A stretch of 64,000 nt of DNA from Balaenoptera acutorostrata (GCF_949987535.1 NC_080082.1:30437511-30501510); one strand, 5' to 3'. Positions 22,585 to 33,288 are shown, numbered from the stretch's first letter. Translations and numbers: made by a program. Notes: generated by a model from the sequence alone, not told the origin.

Positions 22585-22650
22585 CCTGAGACACATGGGC
22601 TTATTTTACAGATGAAGAAACTAAGGCTCAGAGAGGTTCTCCCTGATTTG
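22585..22650 (+). repeat. MIR fragment
   Basis: 'ggcttattttacagatgaagaaactaaggctcagagaggttctccctgatttgc' is the sense MIR core. Confidence 0.75.
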
Positions 22651-23094
22651 CTGTGGTCTTTGCTTGCTTTCTCTGCCCCAGCAATCCAAAGGCCTCCACC
22701 TGCCATACAAAAGGCTTTCTCGTGTATCTTTTACAACAGACAAATATGCTTTGTTTAAAAAAATCATTTGCCGTAGCTCATGTGATTATTTGGGATGCCA
22801 AAGAGGTAGCTCTTGGGTTTGCCATCAAGGACAGGGAAGAATCCTTCCATCTGATTCCATAAACGTATTTATCCTATGCGGGTGGACTTTCTGTCTAAAC
22901 TAATTGCAGTCCCACAAACATGTCATGCTTTTTCTGGCTCCTACATGTGTTTTCTGCATTATTTTCCCACCTCTCCCCTCTCCCTGAATCTCTGTTTGCA
23001 CTCAACATCCAGTGTCCCGTTTACACATCACCAGGATGCCTTCTTCCATGCCCTGTGACTAGGTTTGATGCCCTTAGAGTGAACTCCTAGATCA

Positions 23095-23540
23095 CCCTGT
23101 TTGACTCGAGTTCCCCTGAAAGCAACCCTTGAGACAAAGACTTGGGTGTAGGTAGTGTATTTGGGAAGTGACCCCAGGGTACAGGGATGAGGGAGCCGGG
23201 AGAGTGAAACCGGGAAGGAAGAAAAGCAATATTAGAGGGCATTGTTGAAGTTGCTGCTGTTGGCAACAGGAGCTCGATTCCACTGGGTCCTCCTGGGGAG
23301 TGTTTGGAATGACTCCAGCATGAGTGCCTGGAGGATGGGAACTGAAGCATTTATCCACTGGGTCAGTTGCCACTGGCTGAGGGTTGCCCTGGGAGTTGCT
23401 AATTTCCCCACCCTTCCCAGCTGTGCAGCTGCACGGGATGGCCAAGCTCTCCAGGGCTTCTGCCGTGTGGGGGGCACCCAGAAAACGAAGCTGTGTGTCA
23501 CTCAGGTTGGTAGAGATCTGCCAGGCACTGTCTACCCAGC
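23095..23540 (-). mobile_element. LTR-like ancient repeat, copy A
   Basis: 'gagttcccctgaaagcaacccttgagacaaagacttgggtgtaggtagtgtatttgggaagtgaccccaggg' aligns with copy B at 34.3 kb and, inverted, with copy C at 45.2 kb. In the sense direction the family has an AATAAA signal ahead of a conserved CT-rich end, as in an LTR. The 162-codon minus frame here is inside the repeat and is not a gene. Family name not known to me. Confidence 0.6.
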
Positions 23541-23559
23541 CCTGGCTGAGATCAGAAGG

Positions 23560-23735
23560 AAGGCCAAGCACGTGTGTCACCAGATGTGTCTACCACTGCA
23601 CTCACCACTCTGTTTTGCATTTCCTTCCTCCTCTAGAGCATAAGCAACCTGAGGACAGGGGCTGTGTGACCACTGGGTCCCCAGCTAGACACAGTGTTTG
23701 ATAATAATCTGTTGCACGAATGCATCAGGTACCAA
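23560..23735 (+). repeat. L2 LINE 3' fragment
   Basis: 'ctctagagcataagcaacctgaggacaggggctgtgtgaccactgggtccccagctagacacagtgtttgataataa' is the L2 3' phrase (gctccatgagggcagggactgtgtc...tgtatccccagcgcctagcacagtgcctgg). Confidence 0.65.
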
Positions 23736-23739
23736 ATTT

Positions 23740-24160
23740 AGTTCAGCTTCAGCAACTGGTTACCTCTAAGCCTAGGAAAGTCATAAGAGTTTGTTTTTGT
23801 TTTTGTTTTTAATTTATCCCTTTTTTCTCCCCAATTCTGTCCTTTCTAAAAAATTGGAAGAAAGTAAATTAATCAAGGGAAATACACGTATGCATTAAAA
23901 AATTGTCAGAAGCAAAATGAAAACCGAGTCCGTCAGGATTCTTTTCTTGAAGATGCCAGCAAATTCTGAGGCAAAATTGTAGCTGATATTTGGTTTCATT
24001 CAAAGGAATAGCCTCAAATAAACTAAGTTAAATGGGTAACAGCCAAGGTCACGGTTAGAGACACTTAGGGCATTTTCTCCCAGAAGCAGCTCCATCTTTT
24101 CTACTCACCTCTTTGCTTTGTCCTTCCTGCCCTCTCATTTAGTTTCTGTTCCTCTCCTTT
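23740..24160. other. No gene seen
   Basis: AT-rich with a (GTTTTT)n run near 23793. No recognised exon. Confidence 0.4.
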
Positions 24161-24167
24161 GTTTCTT

Positions 24168-24415
24168 TTCTTTTTTTTTTTTTTTTTTAATATCTTTACT
24201 GGAGTATAATTGCTTTACAATGTTGTGTTCGTTTCTGCTGTATAACAAAGTGAATCAGCTATATGCATACATATATCCCCATATCTCCTCCCTCTCGAGC
24301 CTCCCTCCCACCCTCCCTATCCACCCCTCTAGGTGGTCACAAAGCACCGAGCTGATCTCCCTGTGCTATGCGGCTGCTTCCCTTGTGTCCTTCCTCAGGT
24401 CTAGCACTCCGGCGG
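24168..24415 (-). mobile_element. Cetartiodactyl L1 3' end
   Basis: A poly-T run then 'aatatctttactggagtataattgctttacaatgttgtgttcgtttctgctgtataacaaagtgaatcagctatatgcatacatatatccccatatctcctccctc' and 'gatctccctgtgctatgcggctgcttccc' is the antisense 3' UTR of a young L1. Truncated at its 5' side. Confidence 0.88.
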
Positions 24416-24624
24416 CTCTGTGGAGCCGAACAGGGTGACAGGAACACCAGTGGGCGATGGGGCCACTTTCACTTTGGACGGCACATTTTATCAAGACAAG
24501 AAGCCAGGTGCCCATTGTTCCTCCCCAAATAAACATGAAGATCTGACAGCCAGGGGGCTGAGAGGAGGCCGTGCAAGTAAGCAGCCCTTGAGGCTTCCTT
24601 ATCTAGTAGGAAACCATCAAAAAA

Positions 24625-24775
24625 TGTCAAGTCAACAGATATAGAGGACAAATGAGTGGTTACAGTGTGGGGGGGGAGGGGCAAGATGGGGGAGGAGATT
24701 AAGAGGTACAAGCTATTAGGCATAAAATAAATAAGCTATGAGGATATATTGTAAAAATAAACAAATAAATAAAAA
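24625..24775 (+). mobile_element. Cetartiodactyl L1 3' end
   Basis: 'gatatagaggacaaatgagtggttacagtg', a G-rich run, 'gaggggcaagatgggggaggagattaagaggtacaagctattaggcataaaataaataagctatgaggatatattgta' and an A-rich tail match the sense L1 3' UTR. Confidence 0.82.
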
Positions 24776-24779
24776 ATAA

Positions 24780-25215
24780 TAGCGTTTGATAACACTAAAA
24801 CAATTTAAAGTAAAATACCTAAAAAAACAACAAAAAAAGAAAACGTCGAGTTAGTGGGGCTGCAGAGGTGACATGGCACCCCCACTGGCCGTCCTCCATG
24901 TCTCCGGGGACCTCTAGGCGATGGAAGCCTTGCCCTCCAAGCACTCCGCCTGAGTGGCGGGCCGTACCTCACGGCGGGAATCTGCTGGTGGGTGATCCTG
25001 GGATCTGCTCACTCTCCAGGGGGTAGGCAGCTGCCGGACGGGGACAGGGAGAGGGTCTGAGAGGGGAGGGGACATCCGGTCGGGACACAGAGCAGCAGCC
25101 TCTCTTCCTGCCTCCCTCCGCCCTCTGTAACTTTCACCTGCTCCAAGGGGATCCCTGTTAGCACAAATCCCTGTGCCTGGTGCATCCCTTTCTGGAAGCT
25201 CCATCCAGATATTCC
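24780..25215. other. No gene seen
   Basis: A short A-rich stretch, then moderately GC-rich single-copy sequence (24850-25210) with a 96-codon minus frame of no known domain. Confidence 0.4.
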
Positions 25216-25315
25216 TGTGATTGACACTGGGCTGTGTGTCTGTGTATGTGTGTGTGTGTGAGAGAGAGAGACAGAGAGACAGACACAGAGGTGGAGACAG
25301 ACACAGAGAGAGATA
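25215..25315. repeat. (TG)n(GA)n compound microsatellite
   Basis: A TG run from about 25220 to 25260 passes into GAGAGA and GACAGA repeats to about 25315. Confidence 0.88.
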
Positions 25316-25345
25316 GAAATATTATAAACAATATTTGTTTATAAT

Positions 25346-25489
25346 AATGATGATAGCTGGGAATTCCCAGGTAGTCCAGTGATTAGGACTCTGTGCTTCC
25401 ACTGCCGGGCCCAGTTCGATCCCTGGTCAGGGAACTAAGATTCCACAAGCCGAGTGGCATGGCCAAAAAAAAAAAAAATGGTGATAGCT
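25346..25489 (+). mobile_element. Short CHR-type SINE with target duplication
   Basis: About 25359-25476. The head is GGAATTCCCAGGTAGTCCAG, the B box region CAGTTCGATCCC lies near 25412, and it ends 'gagtggcatggcc' plus a poly-A. The duplication AATGATGATAGCT at 25346-25358 and AATGGTGATAGCT at 25477-25489 has one mismatch. Short form, lacking the long body of the other copies. It interrupts the start of a MIR. Confidence 0.92.
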
Positions 25490-25665
25490 ACATTTATCAA
25501 GGTGTTTATCAAGTTCAGGCACCATGCTAAGCTCTTCCCAGGTATCCTGTCATGGGTTCTATGAATATTCCCATTGCACAGATCGAGGACTGAGTCTCAG
25601 AAAGGTTAAGTGACTTACTCAAGGTCACACTGAGTAAGTGAAGTAGCTGGGCTTCACACCCAGGC
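25478..25665 (+). repeat. MIR SINE, interrupted at its left edge
   Basis: 'ggtgatagctacatttatcaaggtg', 'ggcaccatgctaagctcttcccag', 'agatcgaggactgagtctcagaaaggttaagtgacttactcaaggtcacac' and 'agctgggcttcacacccaggcag' are the sense MIR. The bases before the short SINE (ataatgatgatagct) look like its left edge. Confidence 0.85.
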
Positions 25666-25737
25666 AGGTCAAACTGCAGAAACTGGGTCTGTAATCATCA
25701 CGGTGGGTGGTTAGACACCTGCAGGGTGTGTTCCAGG

Positions 25738-25803
25738 CGGTGCACAAGTGTGTGTGTGTGTGAGAGTGTACATGTGTACATGTGTGTCCTCTTGTGTGCA
25801 CAT
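25738..25803. repeat. (TG)n microsatellite
   Basis: GTGTGTG runs mixed with ACATGTG between about 25746 and 25803. Confidence 0.85.
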
Positions 25804-25827
25804 GTATAGAGAAAGTCATAGTTGAGA

Positions 25828-26050
25828 ATACAGAATGGAGCCAGATGGCATGGGTTTGAAATCCAGCCGTTATACCTCGTCTGTGCTGTCTCAGGCAGGT
25901 AACTTACACCTCTCTGTGCCTCAACTGCATCATCTGTAAATTAGGCACAATAGTATCTAGCTCATCGGCTTGTGTGCACTTAGAAGGGTGATGTGAGTAT
26001 GAATTCTTATGTAAATGCTGGATATTAGTTATTAGCAGTAGTAATCACAT
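25828..26050 (-). repeat. MIR SINE
   Basis: 'agccagatggcatgggtttgaaatccagccgttatacctcgtctgtgctgtctcaggcaggtaacttacacctctctgtgcctcaactgcatcatctgtaaattaggcacaatagtatctagctcatcgg' is an almost complete antisense MIR. Confidence 0.9.
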
Positions 26051-26089
26051 ATCATTGTTGAGTAAATGAGAGAGGTATCAAATGTTTAT

Positions 26090-26310
26090 TGATAAGCATA
26101 ATAATAAGAGCATTTACTGGCTGCCCACTTTAATGCAGTGCTGTGAATACAGTCCCTGATTTAGACCTCCCAACTCTACTGTGAGGTAGGTATCGTTATT
26201 TCCAGTTTATACAGGAGGCATTGAGTCTCAGAAATATTAAATAATTGGCCCAAAGACAAATATCTAGGAGAGGTCAGAACAGAGACGCAAACCTTGATCT
26301 CCGCGCTCTC
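26090..26310 (+). repeat. MIR SINE
   Basis: 'gagcatttactggctgcccac', 'ctactgtgaggtaggtatcgttatttccagtttatacaggaggcattgagtctcagaaatattaaataattggccc' are the sense MIR. It follows an oppositely oriented MIR, giving a head-to-head pair. Confidence 0.82.
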
Positions 26311-26319
26311 CTGTCTTAC

Positions 26320-27885
26320 ACACTTTTTGTGGGTTCATTTGTTCATTTGAACAAATACCTTTCATACAGACTTAGAATTTTTTTTCCGAATTGGGAATTG
26401 TGCCCATCTGCCTGCATGAGAAAAGTTTGCACAGAGCTGCTTTTGAATAGCGACCTCTTGTAGCTTTTTAATTGCCACTATCTCTTTGAACATTTGGAAT
26501 TTGTAATGAAATCACTTTCCAACCCTGATTCATCCCAAATTCAATATTCTGTTTCCTTTCAGCTTTTTTTGTTTCCCGAGCAATGAAAAGATTGGTAACT
26601 TTATAAAACATCTAAAAGTGCGGTGGAAGTTTCCTGGGGCTTCAAGTGTTGTGTTATGTTATCTTTGGAAAAACTTTGAAGTCCCACCGGTGTAATAGAA
26701 GCCGTTATTATGTCATGGAGCTGATTAGCATGCCTGTGGGAAACATTAATTCATGCTGACATCATAGCTGGGTTTGCAATCAATCAGTTTGTTTTGCTTC
26801 TTTTTGCTCCCCGCCTACCCCGCAAGCCACCCCTTAGTGCTCTTAATGTAAAGGTGATGGGCTGACTTTCTGAGGATAATGGGACATGTAAGGATGCCTC
26901 CAGATGAGGCTGAACTGAACCACAGAAGCGGCCACCTCGTGACAGCCCTGGGAGGAAATGGCGAAACAAAGCTTTTGACAGAAGCAGGGAGAAGGCTGCT
27001 GGCCCTTTGATTTGCCTTGAAAGGTTTTGATTTAGTTGGCATTCAGACTCCTGATATATAAAACTTTTTAACTCAGTAGTCTGCACGGCTGCCTGAATCC
27101 ATTTGGTTCCGGTCAGTTATGATTAAGCTGATTGCTGGTGGCTCTGGTGTGGTAAGGAGCAGTGCTGGCTTTCATTGGGTGAGGCTTTCATTGGGTGAGG
27201 CTTTCATTGGGTGAGGCTAGCACATTCCAAACTATCTCATCCTTCGGCCCAAAAGTACATTTCATTGACAAAGGAAGCTGTAAAGAGGAGACGTGTAGAC
27301 TCCTATTATCTCAAATTGTTAATATTTAACATGCATTAAAGAGCTATCTTTCTGTTCGCCACGTGCAATTAATTTGATCACCAATGCACTGTTAACTTAT
27401 CTATCAGAAATGTGAATTTTTTCACGATGTATTAATCTGGTAATGATGTCTTTCCTTTTACCTTTAGATGTAGTATTATTATTTTATGTTATGTGGCATG
27501 TTCTCTTGGGAACTAGGGAGAAGTTACAGGAAGTGTTGGGAAGAGCCTAATGACAGCTCATTTAGGGTAGGGAAAGTTAAGGGTATTTCTAGTCTGAACG
27601 GAACTTGGGGCTCCCTTCCTCCTTCTGGGCATGTGTGACCTGCTCTGCTCCCTCCCTCCGACCTCTAGATTTATGTGGCTTGGAAAGCCGGGGTGATCAG
27701 TTCCCTGGGTCAATTTTTGACCTGGAAGATGGAAACTCTGTAGTCTATGGTGAATCAAGGAAGGAGAAAATTGGGGAAGGGAGGTGTTATTTTAGATGCA
27801 TATGTAAGTAGCTGTATTTTCATAGCTGGGTCCCATTTTGCCACAGTTATAAGCCGCCCCCCACCCCGAGCTCCCTAGGCCCCCT
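26320..27885. other. No gene seen; single-copy block
   Basis: About 1.5 kb without transposons I recognise. It includes the 16-bp triplication at 27167-27214 and AT-rich motif clusters (GTCATGGAGCTGATTAGCATGCC; CATTAATTCATGC near 26745). It might hold a conserved regulatory element; this is an impression, not a demonstration. Confidence 0.4.
27167..27214. repeat. Three perfect 16-bp tandem repeats
   Basis: GGCTTTCATTGGGTGA occurs three times without a change, at 27167-27182, 27183-27198 and 27199-27214, then GGCTAGC. Each unit has ATTGG, an inverted CCAAT core. Confidence 0.95.
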
Positions 27886-27889
27886 TTCT

Positions 27890-28220
27890 GAAAAGCCCAT
27901 CACATTCACAACTGCCTGCTCAGAATCTGCCTTCTCCCATTAGATTCGGGCTGCCTGAAGGCAAGAACGTGTCTGCCTTGTTCACCAAAGTGAGAACCTA
28001 CTATGTGTTAGATATTGTCCTGGACCTCAGGGTTATAGAGATGAGTAAGGTATGGTTCCTGCCCTCCAGATGTCATATTCTTATGAACAAAACAGTCATG
28101 CATTCAGATAAACAAAAGAGTATTTGGAAAATGTCCCCAGCGAGGTCTATCTTACATGCAGTAGGAACAGAGGGGGACCGACTTCATAGCAGAAGTGAGG
28201 TTTGCACTAATTCGAAAGGT
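27890..28220. repeat. L2 LINE fragments in both orientations
   Basis: 27890-27985 reads as sense L2 ('cagaatctgccttctcccattagattcgggctgcctgaaggcaagaacgtgtctgccttgttcacc'). 27990-28220 reads as antisense L2 ('agaacctactatgtgttagatattgtcctggacctcagggttatagagatgagtaaggtatggttcctgccctccagatg'). Confidence 0.6.
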
Positions 28221-28344
28221 AATCGGGGATTTCTCCTAACAGAGAAATTGGGGTGGGGTGGTGTGTTTTTGGTCACCTGCAAGAAACCCAGAATGGCTCC
28301 ATCACAGGGGTCCCCCGGGGGAGAGAAAGAGCAAGGAACAGGTA

Positions 28345-28445
28345 GGGAGTTCTGAAGCTCAGAAAGGCAAAATGACTTGCCCAGGGTTGCACAGCAGACA
28401 GAGCTGGGAGTTGAAGCCAAGTCTACTCATAAACCCAGTATCTCA
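28345..28445 (+). repeat. MIR fragment
   Basis: 'aagctcagaaaggcaaaatgacttgcccagggttgcacagcagacagagctgggagttgaagccaagtcta' is the sense MIR 3' half. Confidence 0.78.
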
Positions 28446-28449
28446 TGGA

Positions 28450-29385
28450 TACTAGTTCGCATGGGCTGCCCATGGTGAGAAAACACATCCCTAGTATCAG
28501 GATTCTCCCCAGGCGGCCCTATTTGGCTGCAGCAGACTTCCAGTTAACACATAACTTTCAAGCCCCAAATTCTAAGTGCCCAACCTATGGGGAGGACAGA
28601 GGTTTAAAAAAATTCATAAGTTATCATGCTGGAGAATGGGACTTTTGCAAAAATGAAACAGCATATGATATAGATAGAAACTGCTATAGAAATCCCCCTT
28701 CCCAGCTGAACTGCTGGGCCACAATGATCTATTGTCCTTATTTTATTTTTTTCCTCCAGTTCATGCTAGGTGTTCCTTTATTTTATTTTATTTTTTCTTA
28801 TTTTTATTTTATTTTATTTTTTCTATTCTATTCTATTTTCTATATTCCATTTCATTTTTTATTTTCTCCTATCCTGACTCCAGATCTCTAACTCCACATA
28901 CATGCATCCTTGCTGGCGAATTTAGTTGAGGCTCTTCTAATCTGCCCCTCCATACACTGATATGTGCATCTCCTGGAACACATTCTGTATTTGTGCTAAA
29001 ATTAGGTGACATTGGACTACAAATCTCATTCTGTGAGCCCTGGGCACCATGCTGTTCTCAAACACATTAATATATTTCTATATCAAAAGGTATGAATATT
29101 TACACTAAGTGGAATATGAAGAAACTCTAAGGAGCCTCATGTCAGTTCAGGTCAAGTTCCACCTCCAAATAAATTTGTGCCAAAGTTTTGGAAAATTTTC
29201 ATATTTTCAGAGCTTTTAAGAATTGCGGATAAGGGACTGTGGACCATTTTACTCCTCCGTTCTGCCTCTGATGGACCCCTCTGAATTTCCAACTCTGCCA
29301 GTTTGAACAGTGCTTCAAAAGCAGGCCTCATCCACGTCTTCCTGTGAACCTTTGGGAGAAAGTCTCTGGGATAGACATCCCAGAG
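28450..29385. other. No gene seen
   Basis: A (TTTTA)n/(TTCTA)n simple repeat covers about 28768-28870 and explains the low-complexity frames there. The rest has no recognised element. Confidence 0.45.
28768..28870. repeat. (TTTTA)n / (TTCTA)n simple repeat
   Basis: Runs of TTTTA followed by TTCTA pentamers on the + strand. The predicted F/Y-rich peptides are artefacts of this repeat. Confidence 0.88.
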
Positions 29386-29389
29386 AAGA

Positions 29390-29995
29390 GGGTGTCCTTG
29401 GATCTTAGGACCTGTGCATTTTCACTCTCACTAACTACTGCCAGATTCATTCCTCTGCAAAGTACCTGTAGCAGTTAACCCCCCACCAGCAGGACATGAA
29501 GGAGAGTTCCTGTTTCCTGACATCCTCACCATCACTTAATATTATCTGATTGTCTAATTCTTTTTTCCAATTTGAAGGGTGTAAAGTGCCATCACAATCT
29601 TGTTCTAATTTGCCTTTCTCTGACTATCAGTGAACATGAACTTTGTAAATATGTTAGCTCTTCTTGTTTTCTCTTGTGGGAAACACCTATTCATATCCTT
29701 TTAGTTTCGCATCCTTTCCCCCCCCCCCACTATATCATTTGTTCTTTTGGGTTTTGACTACAAATCATTATCTACTCCAAGGTCACAAACACATTTGTCT
29801 TATCTGCTTACTATATTTCTTAAGTTTTACTATTCATCAGTTCAGTCTTTAATTCATCCAATTTATCTAGTGCTTATGTTTTTGTATATGGTGTGAGGTA
29901 TAATCCAACTTTTTCTCTGTGCTATGAGTCAGTTTCTCCTTTTACCAAATAATCTGTACTTTCCCTATCCATGGGTGAGGCTCCCTCTCTTAGAT
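29390..29995 (-). repeat. L1M LINE 3' region
   Basis: 'ttaaccccccaccagcaggacatgaaggagagttcctgtttcctgacatcctcaccatcac', 'gtgtaaagtgccatcacaatcttg', 'cctattcatatcctttt' and 'ggtataatccaactttttc' follow the antisense L1M 3' UTR order. A C13-like run is near 29718. Confidence 0.72.
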
Positions 29996-30038
29996 ACAAA
30001 TGAAGTAGAAAATCCTACAAGGACATTGATTGGAATTA

Positions 30039-30354
30039 CAGTTGACCCTTGAACAATACAGGGATTAGTGGTGCCAACCCTACACATATTCAAAAATTCA
30101 CGTACAACATTACAATTGGCCCTCCAATACAGATATCATGGTTCTGCATCCATGGATTTAACCAACCACGGATCATGTGGTACTGTGGTATGTATTTATT
30201 GAAAAAACGTGTACATGGTTGTGTATGTGGACCTGCATAGTTGAAACCCATGTTGTTCAAAGGTCAGTTGTACTGTAGTACATATTTAGTGGAAAAAAAT
30301 TCACATATAAGTGGACCGGCACAGTTCAAACCCATATTGTTCAAGGGTCAACTG
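30039..30354. mobile_element. Tigger-type MITE with intact ends and TA target
   Basis: The first 20 bases CAGTTGACCCTTGAACAATA are matched exactly by the reverse complement of the last 20. TA flanks both sides (30037-30038 and 30355-30356), as for Tc1/mariner-Tigger elements. No transposase frame. Its right end is tandemly duplicated (30181-30270 and 30271-30354). Its centre has a second Tigger-like end, GGCCCTCCAATAC...CATGGATTTAACCAACCACGG. Confidence 0.9.
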
Positions 30355-30369
30355 TATATATTTATTTAG

Positions 30370-30535
30370 GGAGATTTAACATCTTTTATAGCTCATTTAG
30401 TCCTCACAAGAACACGGTGAGTTAGATCTTCTATCCTCAATTTACAAAGAAGGAAACAGAAGCTCCAAGAAGCTAAATAAACCAGTTATTGAGTGGTAGA
30501 GCAAGGATTCAAACCCAGATCTGACTTTCTGAGGG
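30370..30535 (+). repeat. MIR SINE
   Basis: 'tagctcatttagtcctcacaagaacacggtgagttagatcttctatcctcaatttacaaagaaggaaacagaagctccaagaagctaaataaacc' and 'gagcaaggattcaaacccagatctgac' are the sense MIR. Confidence 0.82.
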
Positions 30536-30539
30536 TTTT

Positions 30540-31065
30540 TATTATTATTATTGCACCTTTGTCTTTAGTATTACTAATCTGTCTTTCTCTTGTCCTTGTG
30601 AATGTATATCCTTGCTTATTTATTTATGACCATCCAATCCCTCATAACCTGCTTTCCTTTAGCTACAAAGATAACCCAAGGGTAGTAGTTGCCAAAGCAG
30701 CTTGATAGCCTATAATTTTTTTTTTTTTTTCCTACCTGAAACACAGGGGAATCTTTTGACTGGCTGCCACAGGAACCAAGAACAAAAGCTTTGAGATTGC
30801 GTCTGCCCTCAAATCAGATCAGGTTCTTAGAGAAGTAACCTGTTCTACAAGTAAAACAAAAATGAATAGACTCTATAACTAATTTCCATTTTCCATTTTT
30901 AATACCTTTGATGAGTGAAAGAATATCTGATAGCTGAACTTAAATTTGAAGTTTATAAAGAATCTCTAATTTGATCTAGAAAAAATCATAAAATATTTAT
31001 GGTATAAAAATAAGTAGAAAGTAGTAAGAGCAATAATAAATTATATAGCCATAGTTCTTTATAGT
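30540..31065. other. No gene seen
   Basis: AT-rich, with a short ATT triplet run near 30539-30552 and a poly-T run near 30718. No recognised exon. Confidence 0.4.
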
Positions 31066-31067
31066 TG

Positions 31068-31205
31068 TCAGAGCATATTAATGCTCTTTGTTTCTTTTGG
31101 CTCCTCCAATGATCTTTTAAAACAGGTAAACTGAGCCTCTATTTTACAGACAAAGAAATTGAGGCATGGAGTTTTACCCAAGCGCAGCTGATTGTGTGAA
31201 TTCCC
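31068..31205 (+). repeat. MIR fragment
   Basis: 'gagcctctattttacagacaaagaaattgaggcatggagttttacccaagcgcagctg' follows the sense MIR. Confidence 0.65.
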
Positions 31206-31289
31206 CCAGCTCTTCACGTCTAACTGTATTCATCCTCTTTGCCATCTATCTTTAAAATTCTTCCCATTGAGAGGCAGAATATATTTCCT

Positions 31290-31650
31290 CAACCACTGAT
31301 TCTGTGTTTGACCATGTAATTTGCTTTGGTTAACAGGATGTTAGCAGACATGGCTAAAGCAGAGGTTTGAAAGTGCTTGGTGTGCTTGCCTGCATGTTTC
31401 TGCTTGCTTTCTTGCTCTTCGGATGTTACAATAAGGACAATCCAGGCTGGCCAGCTATTCCAAGGAGGAAGGTAAGAGACATCTGGAACAAAGCTTCCCC
31501 AAATAAGATGCCCCGGCCAAGCCGTACCTGGAGCAGAGCCTCCCACTGACCTGCAGATTCATGAGTTTAATTATTTATGATTGTTGCCTTAAGCCACATA
31601 GTTTGGAAGATAGTTTGTTACACAGCAGTAGCTAACTGATACATCAAGGT
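31290..31650 (+). mobile_element. MaLR (MLT1-type) LTR
   Basis: 'tgaccatgtaatttgctttggttaacaggatgttagcagacatggctaaagcagaggtttgaaagtgcttgg', 'gaccagc...gacctgcagattcatgag', and 'gttgccttaagccacatagtttggaagatagtttgttacacagcagtagctaactgatac' give the sense MLT1 order including its 3' terminus. Confidence 0.82.
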
Positions 31651-31789
31651 AAACCAGCTAGTAAGTTGTAGAGCTGAAATTAGAATCTAGTTCTTCAAAC
31701 ATGTAGTCCTACACACTTTCAACTATGCTAAGTTGCTTTTCATGCAGAGAGACATTTATTTGGGTGTGAAAATACCTCAAGATGGAGTC

Positions 31790-31895
31790 TTTTCTGGTCA
31801 GGGACTGTGTCTCACTCTTCTTTGATTCCTCAGATCCTAGTCCAGTCCCTTGCACATGGTAGGTGATCAGGATATGTTCATTAAATAAATAAGAG
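31790..31895 (+). repeat. L2 LINE 3' terminus
   Basis: 'ggtcagggactgtgtctcactcttctttgattcctcagatcctagtccagtcccttgcacatggtaggtgatcaggatatgttcattaaataaataag' is the L2 3' end. Confidence 0.82.
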
Positions 31896-32559
31896 ATAAA
31901 AATATGAGGGCCATACCTCCATCCCTTTGGTCTTATTTTTACAGTTTCTGGTTAATAAAAATAAAGTCAAAATGGAAGGTATATTGATCAGTGAAAATCA
32001 CCTTCTAAAAATTGGTCCCAGCAACTGCACAAAGAGGGAACAGTCATCATTTTCTTTCAGACATCTGTCCATATGTGGCATATTTCCTCTCTGAAGAAAG
32101 ATCAAACCCCATAAAATGCATCATTTATATGACACTCCCCATTATGAACCAGCATGGAGACAATTAATGAGAAGCAAAGGCTAAAAGAAGAGTCCACAAG
32201 TTGGATTCAGGCAGACTGTGGTGAAAATGCACTGCCCTTTGGGAATTACACACAGGAAAAAAGAACAAACATCGTGCCTGATTCCCTGCCTGCACCCCAC
32301 CCTCACCTCCATCTCCACTTCCCCCGTCGCCATAACAGCTTGAGGTAGAGAATTTGTATAACCCACATGGAGAGCTTTTTCCTCTGATTTTTTAATCTCA
32401 GAAGTCCGACAGTGGCGATGAAGGTAGCTGTGACATTTGTAATTTTCCATGCACCAGCCCATTCCATTTCCTTTCCTGGTGCTGCTTCCATGGTACAGTA
32501 AACCTCCAGCTCTGACAATAATTATAGCCGGAATAATATGAAGGGAGTAATAGGAACAA

Positions 32560-32900
32560 AGCGTCACTGTAATTGCCTTTTCATTATTTGCTAACAGTTA
32601 GTTCTTCAGTCACAGGGAAAAATTACACAGTAATTGGTTGACAATGGGGAAGCAATCGCTGAATCCCACAACTATGATATTTTTGCTTGTTGGGCTTTAG
32701 ACCTTTTATTCATATTTTGATTAAACAGCTGGAGCATTAAACTGACATATGAATGTATCCTTGGTCAAATTCCGATGTGATTGTTTCTACCCCATTCAAA
32801 ATGTTGAATTTAAACTAGCACCTACAGTAGAGCTGTAAATAGTCTATTGACTTTCAAATAAATCCCTCCTCTTTACTCCAGTTCATAAAGAAGGCATGGT
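32560..32900. promoter_or_regulatory. Candidate non-coding conserved block
   Basis: Repeat-free sequence with clustered homeobox/POU/forkhead-like cores (TAATTGG near 32631, TGATTAAACAG near 32719, GTAAATAG near 32835). Judged by eye only, with no alignment to other species. Confidence 0.2.
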
Positions 32901-33288
32901 GGGTGTAATAGCACAGACTTTTTTTTTTTTTTAACAAATCAGTTTTCAGTTGGGTGTTTTCAAAAGGAAAAAAAATATGGGATCACGTGGTGGAATCTTC
33001 CTGCCTTCAGATTTTTCTCGAATTTAACTTTCTAAACTCAAGAAAACATTCACTTTCACTTGCTCCTACAGGTAGAGAAACTGACATCCGGAAAGGGGAC
33101 CGAGCTGTTCAGGGTCATCCGGCTCTCTACTCTTTTTAGGACTAGAAACCAGAATGCTGACTCTTAGTACTTCATCTAAACTGTCTTCTGGCTCCACATT
33201 TGCATGCAGGAGGAGAACTAGGAAAGCAAGACAGGTAAGATCTACGCCTGCACAAGCATGCATCTCCACATGGCGTGCGTGCGCTCAC

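Noticed and set aside
22333..22758. 141-codon plus frame
   Set aside because: Runs from single-copy sequence into a MIR. No domain and no supporting splice sites.
23092..23580. 162-codon minus-strand open frame, the longest in the window
   Set aside because: It lies in LTR-like repeat copy A, has no domain, and has a Q-rich, low-complexity part. A chance frame in non-coding DNA.
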